From: Tepidibacter sp.
GTDB taxonomy: Bacteria; Bacillota; Clostridia; Peptostreptococcales; Peptostreptococcaceae
Reading direction: 5' to 3'
DNA length: 39,871 bases
NCBI RefSeq assembly: GCF_025210165.1
Contig: NZ_JAOASI010000007.1
Span: 1-39,871 of the forward strand
The notes below the pieces were generated by a model. It saw only the letters and a list, made by a program, of their open reading frames with translations, was not told the DNA's origin and made no database searches. This document shows, one piece after another, positions 28,010-36,876 of this stretch. A program made the translations under genes and the position numbers. Within the stretch, counting starts at the first letter, position 1; each line of letters begins with the position of its first letter.

Positions 28010-28615
28010 ATGAGAATAGAAGTAGACGCAAGAGGACTTAATTGTCCACTTCCAGTTATAAAAACTAAAAAAGAATTAGATAATATTAATGGTGGGATAG
28101 TAATTACTATAGTAGATAATGAAATAGCAAAGGAAAATGTATTAAAGCTAGTAAATTCAATGAAATGTCAATCAAAAATAGATCAAAAAGAAGATAACTA
28201 TTATATAGAAATTACAAAAGGTCAGATTGAAGAAATTGAATTTGTAGAAGAAGACTCTATTAAGAAGCAAGAAGTAGATGATAATACAGTTGTATTTATA
28301 TCATCAAATGTTATGGGAAAAGGATCAGATGAACTAGGAGAAATCCTTATCAATGGATTTATATATACATTATCACAAACGACTCCGTATCCAAAGTCAA
28401 TAATATTTGTTAATTCAGCAGTTAAATTAACTACAGAAAATGAAAATACTGTAGATAATTTAAAATTATTAGAAGAAGAAGGAGTAGAAATATTGTCTTG
28501 TGGAACATGCTTAGATTATTTAAATCTAAAAAGCATGTTAAAAGTTGGACAAATTTCTAATATGTACGACATTGTAGAAAGGCTTAGAAAATCTAGCAAT
28601 ACTATAAGTATATAG
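28010..28615 (+). CDS. yedF: Sulfurtransferase-like selenium metabolism protein YedF
   Basis: A 201-residue two-domain protein. The N-terminal TusA/SirA-like domain has the CPLP motif (Cys12 in DARGLNCPLPVIKTKKEL); the C-terminal DsrE/F-like domain carries a CxxC (SCGTC). This combination defines YedF, which is consistently linked to selenium-using organisms. Its exact reaction is not established; selenium or sulfur carrier activity is inferred. It is followed by a DUF3343 and a DUF951 gene. Confidence 0.9.
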   Translation: MRIEVDARGLNCPLPVIKTKKELDNINGGIVITIVDNEIAKENVLKLVNSMKCQSKIDQKEDNYYIEITKGQIEEIEFVEEDSIKKQEVDDNTVVFISSNVMGKGSDELGEILINGFIYTLSQTTPYPKSIIFVNSAVKLTTENENTVDNLKLLEEEGVEILSCGTCLDYLNLKSMLKVGQISNMYDIVERLRKSSNTISI

Positions 28616-28646
28616 ATTATAATAAAAGATCAAAAGGAGAAAAGAA

Positions 28647-28910
28647 ATGCACGATATGTATGTAATAAGTTTTAATTCAACCCATCATGCTATAAGATTT
28701 GAAAAAAGATTAAAAGAATTAGAATTAAATATAAAAACAATTCCTACTCCAAGAGAGATAACTTCTAGTTGCGGTTTGTCTATAATGTTTTCAAAAGACA
28801 ATATAGAAACGGTTAAAAATAATATAGATGATTTGAAAATAGATTATTACGGAGTATTCAATATAAAGAAAAAAGAAGAAGGAAAAAAAGAATTAACTAA
28901 GCTGTACTAG
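28647..28910 (+). CDS. DUF3343 putative Se/S carrier-like protein
   Basis: An 87-residue protein with the DUF3343 hallmark PTPREITSSCGLSI, in which Cys42 is the only cysteine and a likely persulfide or perselenide carrier. The DUF3343 family is proposed to take part in selenium and sulfur handling. The gene directly follows yedF, supporting this link. No enzyme activity is shown. Confidence 0.8.
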   Translation: MHDMYVISFNSTHHAIRFEKRLKELELNIKTIPTPREITSSCGLSIMFSKDNIETVKNNIDDLKIDYYGVFNIKKKEEGKKELTKLY

Positions 28911-28921
28911 GAGGAATTCAA

Positions 28922-29119
28922 ATGCCTATAAAATTAGAAATAGGAGACAAAGTAGTTCTTAAAAAAAATCATCCTTGTGGAGGAAATACATTTGAAATAA
29001 TGAGATGTGGTATGGACTTTAGGGTAAAGTGTGACAATTGTAATAAACAATTGTGGATAGAAAGATTAGAACTTGAGAAAAGAATAAAAAAGTTAATAAA
29101 AAAATCAGAAGAAAAATAG
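28922..29119 (+). CDS. DUF951 protein, zinc-ribbon-like
   Basis: A 65-residue protein with four cysteines (19, 29, 37, 40) in HPCGGN, RCGMD and KCDNC, which suggests a metal-binding ribbon. It begins KLEIGDKVVLKKNHPCG, as in DUF951 proteins that lie beside serS or chromosome-partition genes in Firmicutes. Its basic tail (KRIKKLIKKSEEK) hints at RNA or DNA binding, but the function is unknown. It is 11 bases after the DUF3343 gene. Confidence 0.8.
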   Translation: MPIKLEIGDKVVLKKNHPCGGNTFEIMRCGMDFRVKCDNCNKQLWIERLELEKRIKKLIKKSEEK

Positions 29120-29147
29120 AAAAAAAATTAACAAAGACAACGGTTAC

Positions 29148-29201
29148 GAATATTCTGCAAATTAGTTTATACGTAGGCAAATAATTATAAAGATGATATA
29201 A
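29148..29201 (+). promoter_or_regulatory. Promoter and CodY-like box before the aminotransferase
   Basis: AATATTCTGCAAATT (29148-29162) matches the CodY consensus AATTTTCWGAAAATT at all but two positions. A -10 TATAAT lies at 29196-29201 with a weak -35 (TAGGCA) 17 bases upstream. Amino-acid aminotransferases are common CodY targets, so nutrient repression is plausible. A single resemblance in AT-rich DNA is weak evidence. Confidence 0.4.
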
Positions 29202-29212
29202 TTAATTTCAGA

Positions 29213-29243
29213 TAAATACGGGAAAAAGTTTTCCTTTGTATTT
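29213..29243 (+). other. Leader hairpin before the aminotransferase
   Basis: AAATAC pairs with GTATTT and GGAAAA with TTTTCC, forming a hairpin in the 5' leader between the -10 and the ribosome-binding site. It could affect mRNA stability or initiation. No known riboswitch is recognised. Confidence 0.4.
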
Positions 29244-29267
29244 ATAATCTTTGGAGGTGTTTTTTAA

Positions 29268-30452
29268 ATGGCTGTAAAATTTGCTGATCGTATGGATAAT
29301 CTTAAAGCTTCTGAAATTCGTGAATTGTTAAAATTAACAGAAAAACCAGAAATAATATCTTTTGCAGGAGGACTTCCAGCACCAGAATTATTTCCAGTTG
29401 AAGAAATGAAAGAGGTTGCTGTTAAAGTTCTTGAAGAAGGTGGAAAGCAAGCGTTACAATATGCTGCCACAGAAGGATTTAAACCATTAAGAGATGTAAT
29501 TGCAAATAGAATGAATGAAAAATTCGACACTAAAGTTAGTGCTGATGAAATATTAATAACAAGTGGTTCTCAACAAGGATTAGATTTCTCAGGAAAGATA
29601 TTCTTAAATGAGGGTGACGTTGTTTTATGTGAGAGTCCTTCTTACTTAGGAGCATTAAATGCATTTAAAGCATATGGACCTAAATTCATAGAAGTTCCAA
29701 CTGATGAGAATGGAATGATAATGGAAGAGCTTGAAAAGATACTTGAAACAACTGAAAATATTAAAATGATATATGTAATCCCAGATTTCCAAAATCCAAC
29801 AGGAAGAACTTGGCCTTTAGAAAGACGTAAAAAGTTCATGGAAATAGTAAATAAATTTGAAATACCAGTATTAGAGGATAATCCATACGGAGAGTTAAGA
29901 TTTGAAGGAGAAATATTACCTTCATTAAAATCTATGGATGAAAAAGGATTAATAATATTCCTTGGAAGTTTCTCTAAAATATTCTGTCCAGGATTCAGAA
30001 TTGGTTGGGTATCTGCTGATAAGGAAATATTAGAAAAATACATAATGATAAAACAAAGTGCAGACTTACAAACTTCTACAGTAGGACAAAGAGAAGTTGC
30101 TAAATTCATGGAAATCTATGATTTAGACGCTCACGTAGCAAAAATTATAGATGTTTATAGAGTTCGTAGAAACTTAATGTTAGATACTATGAAGGCTGAA
30201 TTCCCAGAAGGATTAAAATATACTTACCCAGAGGGTGGATTATTCACTTGGGTAGAGCTTCCAAAAGGAATAGATGCTAAAGATGTAATGGCTGAGTGTT
30301 TAAAGAGCAATGTAGCTTTTGTTCCAGGAGGATCATTCTTCCCTAATGGTGGAAAAGACAATACATTCAGATTAAACTACTCTAACATGACAGATGAAAG
30401 AATAGTTGATGGAATAAAGAGACTTGCAGAAGTATTAAAGAAATTTGTTTAA
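29268..30452 (+). CDS. PLP-dependent aminotransferase, class I/II (LysN-like)
   Basis: A 394-residue aminotransferase of the MocR/LysN-like branch. The PLP lysine is Lys237 in GSFSKIFCPGFRIGW, with IPDFQNPTGRTWPLERR and the N-terminal SFAGGLPAPELFP segment. Relatives transaminate aromatic amino acids, 2-aminoadipate or branched-chain amino acids, so the substrate cannot be fixed here. It uses codons such as CGT and GTTC more than its neighbours, consistent with high expression. It stands alone, between its own promoter and a terminator. Confidence 0.9.
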   Translation: MAVKFADRMDNLKASEIRELLKLTEKPEIISFAGGLPAPELFPVEEMKEVAVKVLEEGGKQALQYAATEGFKPLRDVIANRMNEKFDTKVSADEILITSGSQQGLDFSGKIFLNEGDVVLCESPSYLGALNAFKAYGPKFIEVPTDENGMIMEELEKILETTENIKMIYVIPDFQNPTGRTWPLERRKKFMEIVNKFEIPVLEDNPYGELRFEGEILPSLKSMDEKGLIIFLGSFSKIFCPGFRIGWVSADKEILEKYIMIKQSADLQTSTVGQREVAKFMEIYDLDAHVAKIIDVYRVRRNLMLDTMKAEFPEGLKYTYPEGGLFTWVELPKGIDAKDVMAECLKSNVAFVPGGSFFPNGGKDNTFRLNYSNMTDERIVDGIKRLAEVLKKFV

Positions 30453-30455
30453 TAT

Positions 30456-30486
30456 AAAAAGAGTGGCCAATTGGTCACTCTTTTTT
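30456..30486 (+). terminator. Aminotransferase terminator
   Basis: AAAGAGTG...CACTCTTT with an inner CCAATTGG forms a stem followed by six T residues, just past the stop codon. Confidence 0.92.
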
Positions 30487-30496
30487 AAAAAATAAT

Positions 30497-30525
30497 TTGA
30501 CTTTTATCAAAAATAGTGATAGAAT
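30497..30525 (+). promoter_or_regulatory. rpsF-ssb-rpsR promoter
   Basis: TTGACT (30497-30502), a 17-nt spacer and TAGAAT (30520-30525). It precedes the leader of the S6 operon. Confidence 0.75.
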
Positions 30526-30535
30526 TTGGAAGATG

Positions 30536-30592
30536 TGAGATTAATCTCATTTCTCTGCTCTAATAAATATTAGAGCCGTCTAAGTCCAAAGG
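30536..30592 (+). promoter_or_regulatory. S6:S18 leader RNA
   Basis: The rpsF leader carries a palindrome (TGAGATTAATCTCA) and then a stem GCTCTAATA/TATTAGAGC whose 3' side continues into CCG, followed by GTCTAAGTCC and the ribosome-binding site. Known S6:S18 autoregulatory leaders place a conserved CCG on the 3' side of a stem, mimicking the 16S binding site of the S6:S18 complex. Placement directly before rpsF and the CCG support the call, which is by resemblance only. Confidence 0.6.
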
Positions 30593-30605
30593 GAGGTGAA
30601 TTATA

Positions 30606-30893
30606 ATGAAAAAGTATGAATTAATTTATGTATTAAAGTCTAATCTAGAAGATGAGGCTAAGCAAAAGATACAAGACAAAGTTAAGAACATAATCGAGTC
30701 TGAAAATGGACAAGTAGATAAGGTTGATGTTTGGGGTAACAAGAAATTAGCATATCCTATACAAAAACTTTCTGAAGGATACTATGTATTAGTTAACTTC
30801 ACTGCTGGAATTGATGTTCCAAAAGAAATCGAAAGAAACTTAAAGATTACAGAAGATTCAATAAGACACATGATTGTAAATATTGAAGCTTAG
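30606..30893 (+). CDS. rpsF: 30S ribosomal protein S6
   Basis: A 95-residue S6 (YELIYVLKSNLEDEAKQ, then DVWGNKKLAYPIQKLSEGYYVLVNF), which pairs with S18 on the small subunit platform. It is first in the conserved rpsF-ssb-rpsR operon, preceded by a structured leader and GGGAGGTG. Confidence 0.97.
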   Translation: MKKYELIYVLKSNLEDEAKQKIQDKVKNIIESENGQVDKVDVWGNKKLAYPIQKLSEGYYVLVNFTAGIDVPKEIERNLKITEDSIRHMIVNIEA

Positions 30894-30918
30894 TAATTAA
30901 TATTAAGGTGGTGTTTTT

Positions 30919-31350
30919 ATGAATTGTGTTGTATTGGTGGGTAGGTTGACTAGAGACCCCGAACTTAGGTACATTGCAGGAACAGGTAAGCCTGTTGCCA
31001 CCTTTTCAATAGCTGTAAATAGATCTTATGTAAATAAAGAAGGAAAAAGGGAAGCTGATTTCTTCAATATCGTAGTCTGGGGAAAACCAGGAGAGAACTG
31101 TGCAAACTATCTTGCTAAAGGAAGACAGGTTGCAATAAAAGGTGCGCTTCAAACTAGATCTTATGAAGCTCAAAATGGAGAAAGAAGGTATGTAACAGAA
31201 GTTGTTGCAGAAAGAGTAGAGTTTTTAGAATCTAGAAGTAGATCTGAAAATCAAGCTCCTTCAAATACTGGATTTGAAAAAACTTTTGAACCTGTTGGTC
31301 TAGATACAGGTGGATTCCAGGCATTAGACGATGAAGACATTCCATTCTAG
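30919..31350 (+). CDS. ssb: Single-stranded DNA-binding protein
   Basis: A 143-residue SSB. The OB fold begins [18 protein letters not shown] and includes [21 protein letters not shown]; a disordered linker leads to the acidic tip DDEDIPF that recruits partner proteins. It lies between rpsF and rpsR, its usual position, and is the replication gene of this operon. Confidence 0.97.
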   Translation: MNCVVLVGRLTRDPELRYIAGTGKPVATFSIAVNRSYVNKEGKREADFFNIVVWGKPGENCANYLAKGRQVAIKGALQTRSYEAQNGERRYVTEVVAERVEFLESRSRSENQAPSNTGFEKTFEPVGLDTGGFQALDDEDIPF

Positions 31351-31370
31351 AGAGAAGGAGGGAAACTGTT

Positions 31371-31598
31371 ATGATGAACAAAAAAAGACGTCGTAGAAAA
31401 AAGGTTTGTTCTTTCTGCGCTGATAAGAACGTTAAAATAGATTACAAAAATACAGGAAAATTAGGCAAGTATATAACAGAAAGAGGTAAGATATTACCAA
31501 GAAGAATTTCTGGAACTTGTGCTAAACATCAAAGAGAATTAACTGTAGCTATAAAAAGAGCTAGAAATATAGCACTTTTACCATACACAATAGATTAA
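31371..31598 (+). CDS. rpsR: 30S ribosomal protein S18
   Basis: A 75-residue S18 with a basic start (NKKRRRRKK) and the conserved [23 protein letters not shown]. It has the metal-binding form: CSFC (Cys13, Cys16) and CAKH, the zinc-type (C+) version rather than the cysteine-free type. The second ATG at 31374 is an equally possible start. Confidence 0.95.
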   Translation: MMNKKRRRRKKVCSFCADKNVKIDYKNTGKLGKYITERGKILPRRISGTCAKHQRELTVAIKRARNIALLPYTID

Positions 31599-31602
31599 TA
31601 AT

Positions 31603-31628
31603 AAACGAGCCTTATGGCTCGTTTTTTT
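31603..31628 (+). terminator. rpsR terminator
   Basis: AAACGAGCC and GGCTCGTTT pair around TTAT, followed by a T-run. It ends the rpsF-ssb-rpsR operon. Confidence 0.93.
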
Positions 31629-31741
31629 AATGCTTAAGAAAATTATGAGTCACCGCGTTAGCGAGTAGACGAATTTTTTATTCTGTAAATGAATTAAGTT
31701 TTATTTTATATGGTATAATTGTATATTGAGGGGGGATGTAC

Positions 31742-32062
31742 TTGAAAATAGATAGAGATCTTGATGTAACTAAAAATATAAAGATAATAGAATGGTTAAA
31801 AACAGAGATTTTGAGCAGTGTATCAGCTTTATACGAGATTATGCTAAAAGGGGCTAGTTATACAGATGAAACTATTCAAGATATTCTAGCTAATATAATA
31901 ATGGTTACTTATTTACTTGGAAAAAGATTAGGCTTTAGCTTTTGTAATATAGATAAAAAAATAAAAGAGAAAATAGTAAGAGCTATAAATGATGACCATA
32001 AGGTTGAAAAGTGGTATGGCGATTTGAGTGAGCTTAAAGAGCATATAAAGCTTAGGGAGTGA
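31742..32062 (+). CDS. MazG-like family protein
   Basis: A protein of 106 residues with the MazG-like fold (VTKNIKIIEWLKTEILSSVSALYEIMLKG, then helices DETIQDILANIIMVTYLLGKRL). It may hydrolyse nucleotides, but the usual EExxE metal-binding residues are not evident. I start at TTG 31742 because the G-run ribosome-binding site abuts the ATG at 31736. It lies ten bases before the DUF2232 gene. Confidence 0.7.
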   Translation: MKIDRDLDVTKNIKIIEWLKTEILSSVSALYEIMLKGASYTDETIQDILANIIMVTYLLGKRLGFSFCNIDKKIKEKIVRAINDDHKVEKWYGDLSELKEHIKLRE

Positions 32063-32071
32063 TAAATTTTT

Positions 32072-33001
32072 ATGCAAATTAATAGTAGTAAAAAATTGAT
32101 GGAGGTTTCCATATTATCGTGTATAGGAGTAATATTCGCTTTGGCATCAACCTATATTCCGTTTTTAAGTATATTTTTTATGTTTAATGGAATACCATAT
32201 ACGATAATAGCGGCTAGATGTGGGATGAGATACTCTATTATGAGCTTGTCTATATCTCTAATAATTTTAATGATGGCTACTAGTCCCATATCTGCACTTA
32301 TATTTGCTTTATTGTTTATTCCGTCTATGATTATAGGGTATAATATTTATAAAAATGACAACCCTTTTGATAATATAGCACTTGGGAGCTTATGTTATAT
32401 ACTAATGATGATGTTATACATTAAGTTATCTATAATTTTATTTAATATAGATATAATTAATCTATTTGATGACATGTTAATTAAGTCTATACATGTTCAA
32501 AAAGATTTGATGAACACTTTAGGTATTAAGATGAATGAAACAGAGTTAAGTAACTTAGTAGAAACTGCTTCAGTATATATTCCTAGTACATTAGTTGTTA
32601 TACCATCTATAGTTATTTCATTCATCAATTATTATGTATCGGTATTTATATTGAGAAGGATAGAAAAAGATGACAATAAATTACCTAAGATAAAAGATTT
32701 TTCTTTGCCAGGTAATATACCTTTTGGAATAGTTTTAATATGTTTAGCTACTTTGCTTATAAAACATATAGATGGGATTTACTATAGAGCTATAGTTCTG
32801 AATTTAGAAATGGTTATACTTACTTTGTTCTTAATTCAGGGAGCTTGTGTTTATAGTTATTTCCTAGATACAATAAATATAAAAAAAGGAGTTAAAGGTT
32901 TTCTACTTACAATATCTTTTGTTATAAAACCTATAGCTTTAATTGTAACTATAATAGGTATGTTGGATTCTGCAATGAATTTTAGAAAGATAAGAAGGTA
33001 A
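32072..33001 (+). CDS. DUF2232 (YybS-like) membrane protein
   Basis: A 309-residue protein with about eight predicted membrane segments, starting with VSILSCIGVIFALASTYIPFLSIFFMFNGIPYTIIAARCG. It fits the YybS/DUF2232 family, whose members are encoded beside gdpP and rplI in Firmicutes, exactly as here. The structure resembles transporter membrane subunits, but the substrate is unknown. Confidence 0.85.
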   Translation: MQINSSKKLMEVSILSCIGVIFALASTYIPFLSIFFMFNGIPYTIIAARCGMRYSIMSLSISLIILMMATSPISALIFALLFIPSMIIGYNIYKNDNPFDNIALGSLCYILMMMLYIKLSIILFNIDIINLFDDMLIKSIHVQKDLMNTLGIKMNETELSNLVETASVYIPSTLVVIPSIVISFINYYVSVFILRRIEKDDNKLPKIKDFSLPGNIPFGIVLICLATLLIKHIDGIYYRAIVLNLEMVILTLFLIQGACVYSYFLDTINIKKGVKGFLLTISFVIKPIALIVTIIGMLDSAMNFRKIRR

Positions 33002-33014
33002 TTAGGAGGGGCTT

Positions 33015-35009
33015 ATGAAAGATAAGCTATATTTTAAATTTAAATCTCAACAATTTAATATAAATATAATAAGTATATTTTTGATGAGTTCAATAATACT
33101 TTATTATAATTTTTATTTAGGTGGAATTTCATTTTTATTATTTCTTTATTTAATATATTATAATTTTAATCTTAAGTATAAAAAGAAGAATGAATGGATT
33201 CAAACTATGGAGGAATTATCTCTTGAAATTGACGATACAATAAAGCAAACTATACTTAGATTACCTATACCTTTATGTATTCTTGAATTTGATGAGAGCA
33301 TAAGTTGGTATAATAAAAAATTTTATAATATGGTTAATAAAGATAATATACTTCATAAAAATATAAAAGAAATTATGCCTGATTTAAGTTTGAGAAAAAA
33401 ACTAAATGAGACAAAAGAACTTTATACAGAAGTTGATTTTAATGATAAAAAGTATACTATAGTTTATAATATGGTTAAGATAAAGAAAAATAAAGAAATC
33501 AAGTATGTTATAGTTATGTATTGGTTAGATAAAACAGAATACATTAATCTAGTTAATAAATACGAAGATGAGAAATCTGTTATAGCATTAGTTCAAATAG
33601 ATGAATATGATGAGGTTTTAGAAAGTGCAAATCAAGATGTTAGGCCTCTTATTAATGCTGAGCTAGAGAGAAAGTTAAATACATGGGCTTTAAGCTTAAA
33701 CGGAGCTTTAAGAAAAAATAGCAAGGATAAGTATACTTTGATAATAGATTCTAAGAATCTTAGAGATTTAGAACAAGATAAGTTTACTATATTAGATGAA
33801 ATAAGAGATATAGATCATGGAAATACACTGCCTCTAACTCTTAGTATAGGAATAGGGTGTATGGGAGATACTCATGAACAAAACCTTAAGTATGCTATTA
33901 GTGCACTTGATTTAGCACTTGGAAGAGGTGGAGATCAGTCTGTTATAAAAAGAAAAGATAAATCTATATTCTATGGCGGGAAATCAAAGGCTGTAGAAAA
34001 AAAGAATAAGGTTAGATCAAGGCTTATAGCTTATGCTTTAAAGGAACTAATACTTGAATCTGAGGATATTTATATTATGGGTCACAAATATCCAGATTTA
34101 GATGCTATAGGAGCAGGTATTGGTATATATGATATATGTAAATTATTAAATAAACATGCAAATATAGTTATTCAATCATCTAATTCTTCTATAGATTTAT
34201 TTATGCAAAGAGTTGAAGAAAATGAAAACTATAATGATATATTTATATCAAGAGAAGAGGCTATAAGAAACTGCAATAAAGACAGCTTAGTTATAGTTGT
34301 TGATACACATAGACCAAATTTTACTGAATGCGAAGAATTACTTAGAATATCTGAGAAAATAGCAGTTATAGATCATCACAGAAGAGGTGTAGAATTTATA
34401 GATAATGCAGTTTTAATGTATCATGAAACTTATGCATCATCTACATGTGAGATGGTAACAGAGCTTATACAGTATATAGATAGTAAAACTAGTATAGATA
34501 ATCTAGCTGCAGATGCTTTACTTGCTGGAATAACTTTAGATACTAAGAACTTTACTTTTAAGACTGGAGTTAGAACATTTGAAGCTGCTGCAACACTTAG
34601 AAAGCTAGGAGCAGATACAACATCTGTAAAGAAACTGTTCCAAGGAGATTTAGATAATTTTATAGTAAAGGCTCAAATAATAAAAGATGCTAATATAATA
34701 GAGAATATTATAGCTATTTCTGTTTGCGAGGATGGTATTTCAAACTCCAAATTAATATCAGCTCAGGCTGCAGATGAACTTTTAAATATAAAAGGAATAA
34801 GAGCCTCTTTTGTATTGGGAAAAGGTAGGGATGATACAGTATTCATAAGTGCAAGATCTTTAGGAGATATAAACGTACATATATTCATGGAAAAATTAGG
34901 CGGAGGTGGCCATATAGATGTTGCAGGAGCTCAGCTTAAGGATATTTCTATTGAAGATACAGTTAAACTTTTAGAAGAATTAATATTAGAATATTTGAAG
35001 GAGGAGTAA
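33015..35009 (+). CDS. gdpP: Cyclic-di-AMP phosphodiesterase GdpP
   Basis: A 664-residue protein that cleaves the second messenger c-di-AMP. Two N-terminal membrane helices (about 15-55) are followed by a PAS-like domain, a degenerate GGDEF domain, and the DHH/DHHA1 phosphodiesterase. The DHH motifs are visible: GHKYPDLDAIGAG, VVDTHRP, DHHRRG, and the DHHA1 GGGGHIDVAGAQL. In canonical GdpP the first motif is usually followed by D(S/A)IGAA; the differences here are conservative. It precedes rplI by three bases. Confidence 0.94.
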   Translation: MKDKLYFKFKSQQFNINIISIFLMSSIILYYNFYLGGISFLLFLYLIYYNFNLKYKKKNEWIQTMEELSLEIDDTIKQTILRLPIPLCILEFDESISWYNKKFYNMVNKDNILHKNIKEIMPDLSLRKKLNETKELYTEVDFNDKKYTIVYNMVKIKKNKEIKYVIVMYWLDKTEYINLVNKYEDEKSVIALVQIDEYDEVLESANQDVRPLINAELERKLNTWALSLNGALRKNSKDKYTLIIDSKNLRDLEQDKFTILDEIRDIDHGNTLPLTLSIGIGCMGDTHEQNLKYAISALDLALGRGGDQSVIKRKDKSIFYGGKSKAVEKKNKVRSRLIAYALKELILESEDIYIMGHKYPDLDAIGAGIGIYDICKLLNKHANIVIQSSNSSIDLFMQRVEENENYNDIFISREEAIRNCNKDSLVIVVDTHRPNFTECEELLRISEKIAVIDHHRRGVEFIDNAVLMYHETYASSTCEMVTELIQYIDSKTSIDNLAADALLAGITLDTKNFTFKTGVRTFEAAATLRKLGADTTSVKKLFQGDLDNFIVKAQIIKDANIIENIIAISVCEDGISNSKLISAQAADELLNIKGIRASFVLGKGRDDTVFISARSLGDINVHIFMEKLGGGGHIDVAGAQLKDISIEDTVKLLEELILEYLKEE

Positions 35010-35012
35010 ATT

Positions 35013-35462
35013 ATGAAGGTTATTTTATTAAAGGATATAAAAGGAACAGGTAAAAAGGGAGATGTAATTAATGCTAGTGATGGATATGCAAGAAACTATT
35101 TGTTTCCAAGAAAATTAGCTAAAGAAGCAACAGCCGGAAATATGAAGATATTAAATGAACAAAACACAGCTAAAAAGATAAAGGCTGATAAAGAACATGA
35201 AGAGGCTAAAGTCTTAGCAGAAAATATGAAGGAGCTTGTTTTAACTTTGTATTCTAAAGCTGGAGAAGGTGGAAGATTATTTGGATCTATAACTTCAAAA
35301 GATATAGCTACAGAATTAAAGAAAAAGCATAAGATAGATGTAGATAAGAGAAAAATATTAATTGATGAGTCTATAAAGTGCTTAGGGGCAAGATATGTTG
35401 ATATAAAAATACATCCTAAGGTTGTTGCTAGAATAACAGTAGATGTAAAAGAGAAAAAATAA
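35013..35462 (+). CDS. rplI: 50S ribosomal protein L9
   Basis: A 149-residue L9 with the N-terminal RNA-binding segment [36 protein letters not shown], a central helix and the C-terminal domain ([13 protein letters not shown]). It lies between gdpP and dnaB, the usual Firmicutes order. Confidence 0.97.
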   Translation: MKVILLKDIKGTGKKGDVINASDGYARNYLFPRKLAKEATAGNMKILNEQNTAKKIKADKEHEEAKVLAENMKELVLTLYSKAGEGGRLFGSITSKDIATELKKKHKIDVDKRKILIDESIKCLGARYVDIKIHPKVVARITVDVKEKK

Positions 35463-35480
35463 TATTTAGGAGAGATCGAA

Positions 35481-36809
35481 ATGGAACAAACAGGAAGGAT
35501 TCCTCCTCATAGTATAGATGCTGAACAGTCTATTCTAGGATCTATACTTCTCGATAAAGATGCTGTTGTAGCAGTTTCTGAGATAACAAAGCCAGATGAT
35601 TTTTATAAAGAAGCTCATAAAGAGATTTATGAAGCTGTACTGAGCCTTTACAGAAACAGTGAACCGATAGATATAATAACATTGACAGAGGAAATGAAAA
35701 AGAGAAATACTCTTGATATTGCAGGTGGAATCACTTATTTAACTCAGTTATCAACTGTTGTGCCAACGACATCTAATGTTAGAAATTATGCAGATATAGT
35801 AAGAGAAAAGTCTATACTAAGAAAGCTTATAAAGGCTTCTTCTGATATTCTTGATATAGGATATAGTAATGCAGAGGGTGTTACTAATACCCTTGAAATA
35901 GCTCAGAAGAAGATATTTGATATATCTCAAGAAAAAACAAATGATAATTTCAAACCTATAAGTGAAGTTCTTATGACTGCATATGACAGCTTAGAGGATC
36001 TTTATAAAAACAAGGGAAAGATAACTGGAATAACAACTGGATTTATAGATCTTGATAGAAAGACTAATGGGCTTCAAAGAACAGATTTAGTTCTAGTAGC
36101 TGCTCGTCCTGCTATGGGAAAGACAGCTTTCTCTCTTAATTTAGTTCAAAATGCAGCTATGAAGGATAATATATCTGCAGCTGTATTTAGTCTTGAGATG
36201 TCAAAGGAACAGTTGATTCAACGTATGTTATCTGCTCAGTCTCATGTGGAACTTAATAAGCTAAAGACTGGTAATTTAGATGAAGATGATTGGCCAAAGC
36301 TTATAGAGGCTATGGGAGCTCTATCAAAGGCAGAGATATATATAGATGATACACCAGGCATAACTGTAATGGAGATGAGATCAAAGTGTAGAAGACTTAA
36401 AATGGAAAAAGGTCTTGATTTTGTATTAATAGATTATCTTCAACTTATGGAAGGTGATATTAAGGGAGAAAGTAGACAGCAAGAGATATCTAAGATATCT
36501 AGATCTTTAAAGATACTTGCAAAAGAGTTAAATTGTCCTGTAATAGCTCTATCTCAGCTTTCTCGTGCACCAGAATTAAGAGCAGATCATAGACCTATAC
36601 TATCAGATCTTAGAGAATCTGGAGCAATAGAGCAGGATGCAGATATAGTAATGTTCCTTTATAGAGATGAATATTATCATCCTGATTCTGAAAAGAAAAG
36701 TATTGGTGAAATAATAATTGCAAAGCATAGACATGGAGAAACTGGTACAGTTGAGCTTGCTTGGCTTGGAGAGTTTCAGAAATTTCATAACTTGGCTAGG
36801 AACATATAG
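35481..36809 (+). CDS. dnaB: Replicative DNA helicase DnaB
   Basis: The hexameric replicative helicase (442 residues; called DnaC in Bacillus). The N-terminal domain (IPPHSIDAEQSILGSILLD) is followed by a RecA-like motor with Walker A ARPAMGKTAF, Walker B LDFVLIDYLQLM and the late SDLRESGAIEQDADIVMFLYR. No intein interrupts it. It follows rplI by 18 bases. Confidence 0.97.
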   Translation: MEQTGRIPPHSIDAEQSILGSILLDKDAVVAVSEITKPDDFYKEAHKEIYEAVLSLYRNSEPIDIITLTEEMKKRNTLDIAGGITYLTQLSTVVPTTSNVRNYADIVREKSILRKLIKASSDILDIGYSNAEGVTNTLEIAQKKIFDISQEKTNDNFKPISEVLMTAYDSLEDLYKNKGKITGITTGFIDLDRKTNGLQRTDLVLVAARPAMGKTAFSLNLVQNAAMKDNISAAVFSLEMSKEQLIQRMLSAQSHVELNKLKTGNLDEDDWPKLIEAMGALSKAEIYIDDTPGITVMEMRSKCRRLKMEKGLDFVLIDYLQLMEGDIKGESRQQEISKISRSLKILAKELNCPVIALSQLSRAPELRADHRPILSDLRESGAIEQDADIVMFLYRDEYYHPDSEKKSIGEIIIAKHRHGETGTVELAWLGEFQKFHNLARNI

Positions 36810-36876
36810 TAATTATGTTTAAAAATAATTAAGAATGGGTATAAATTTAATATAACAAATATAGGGGGTTAATATT

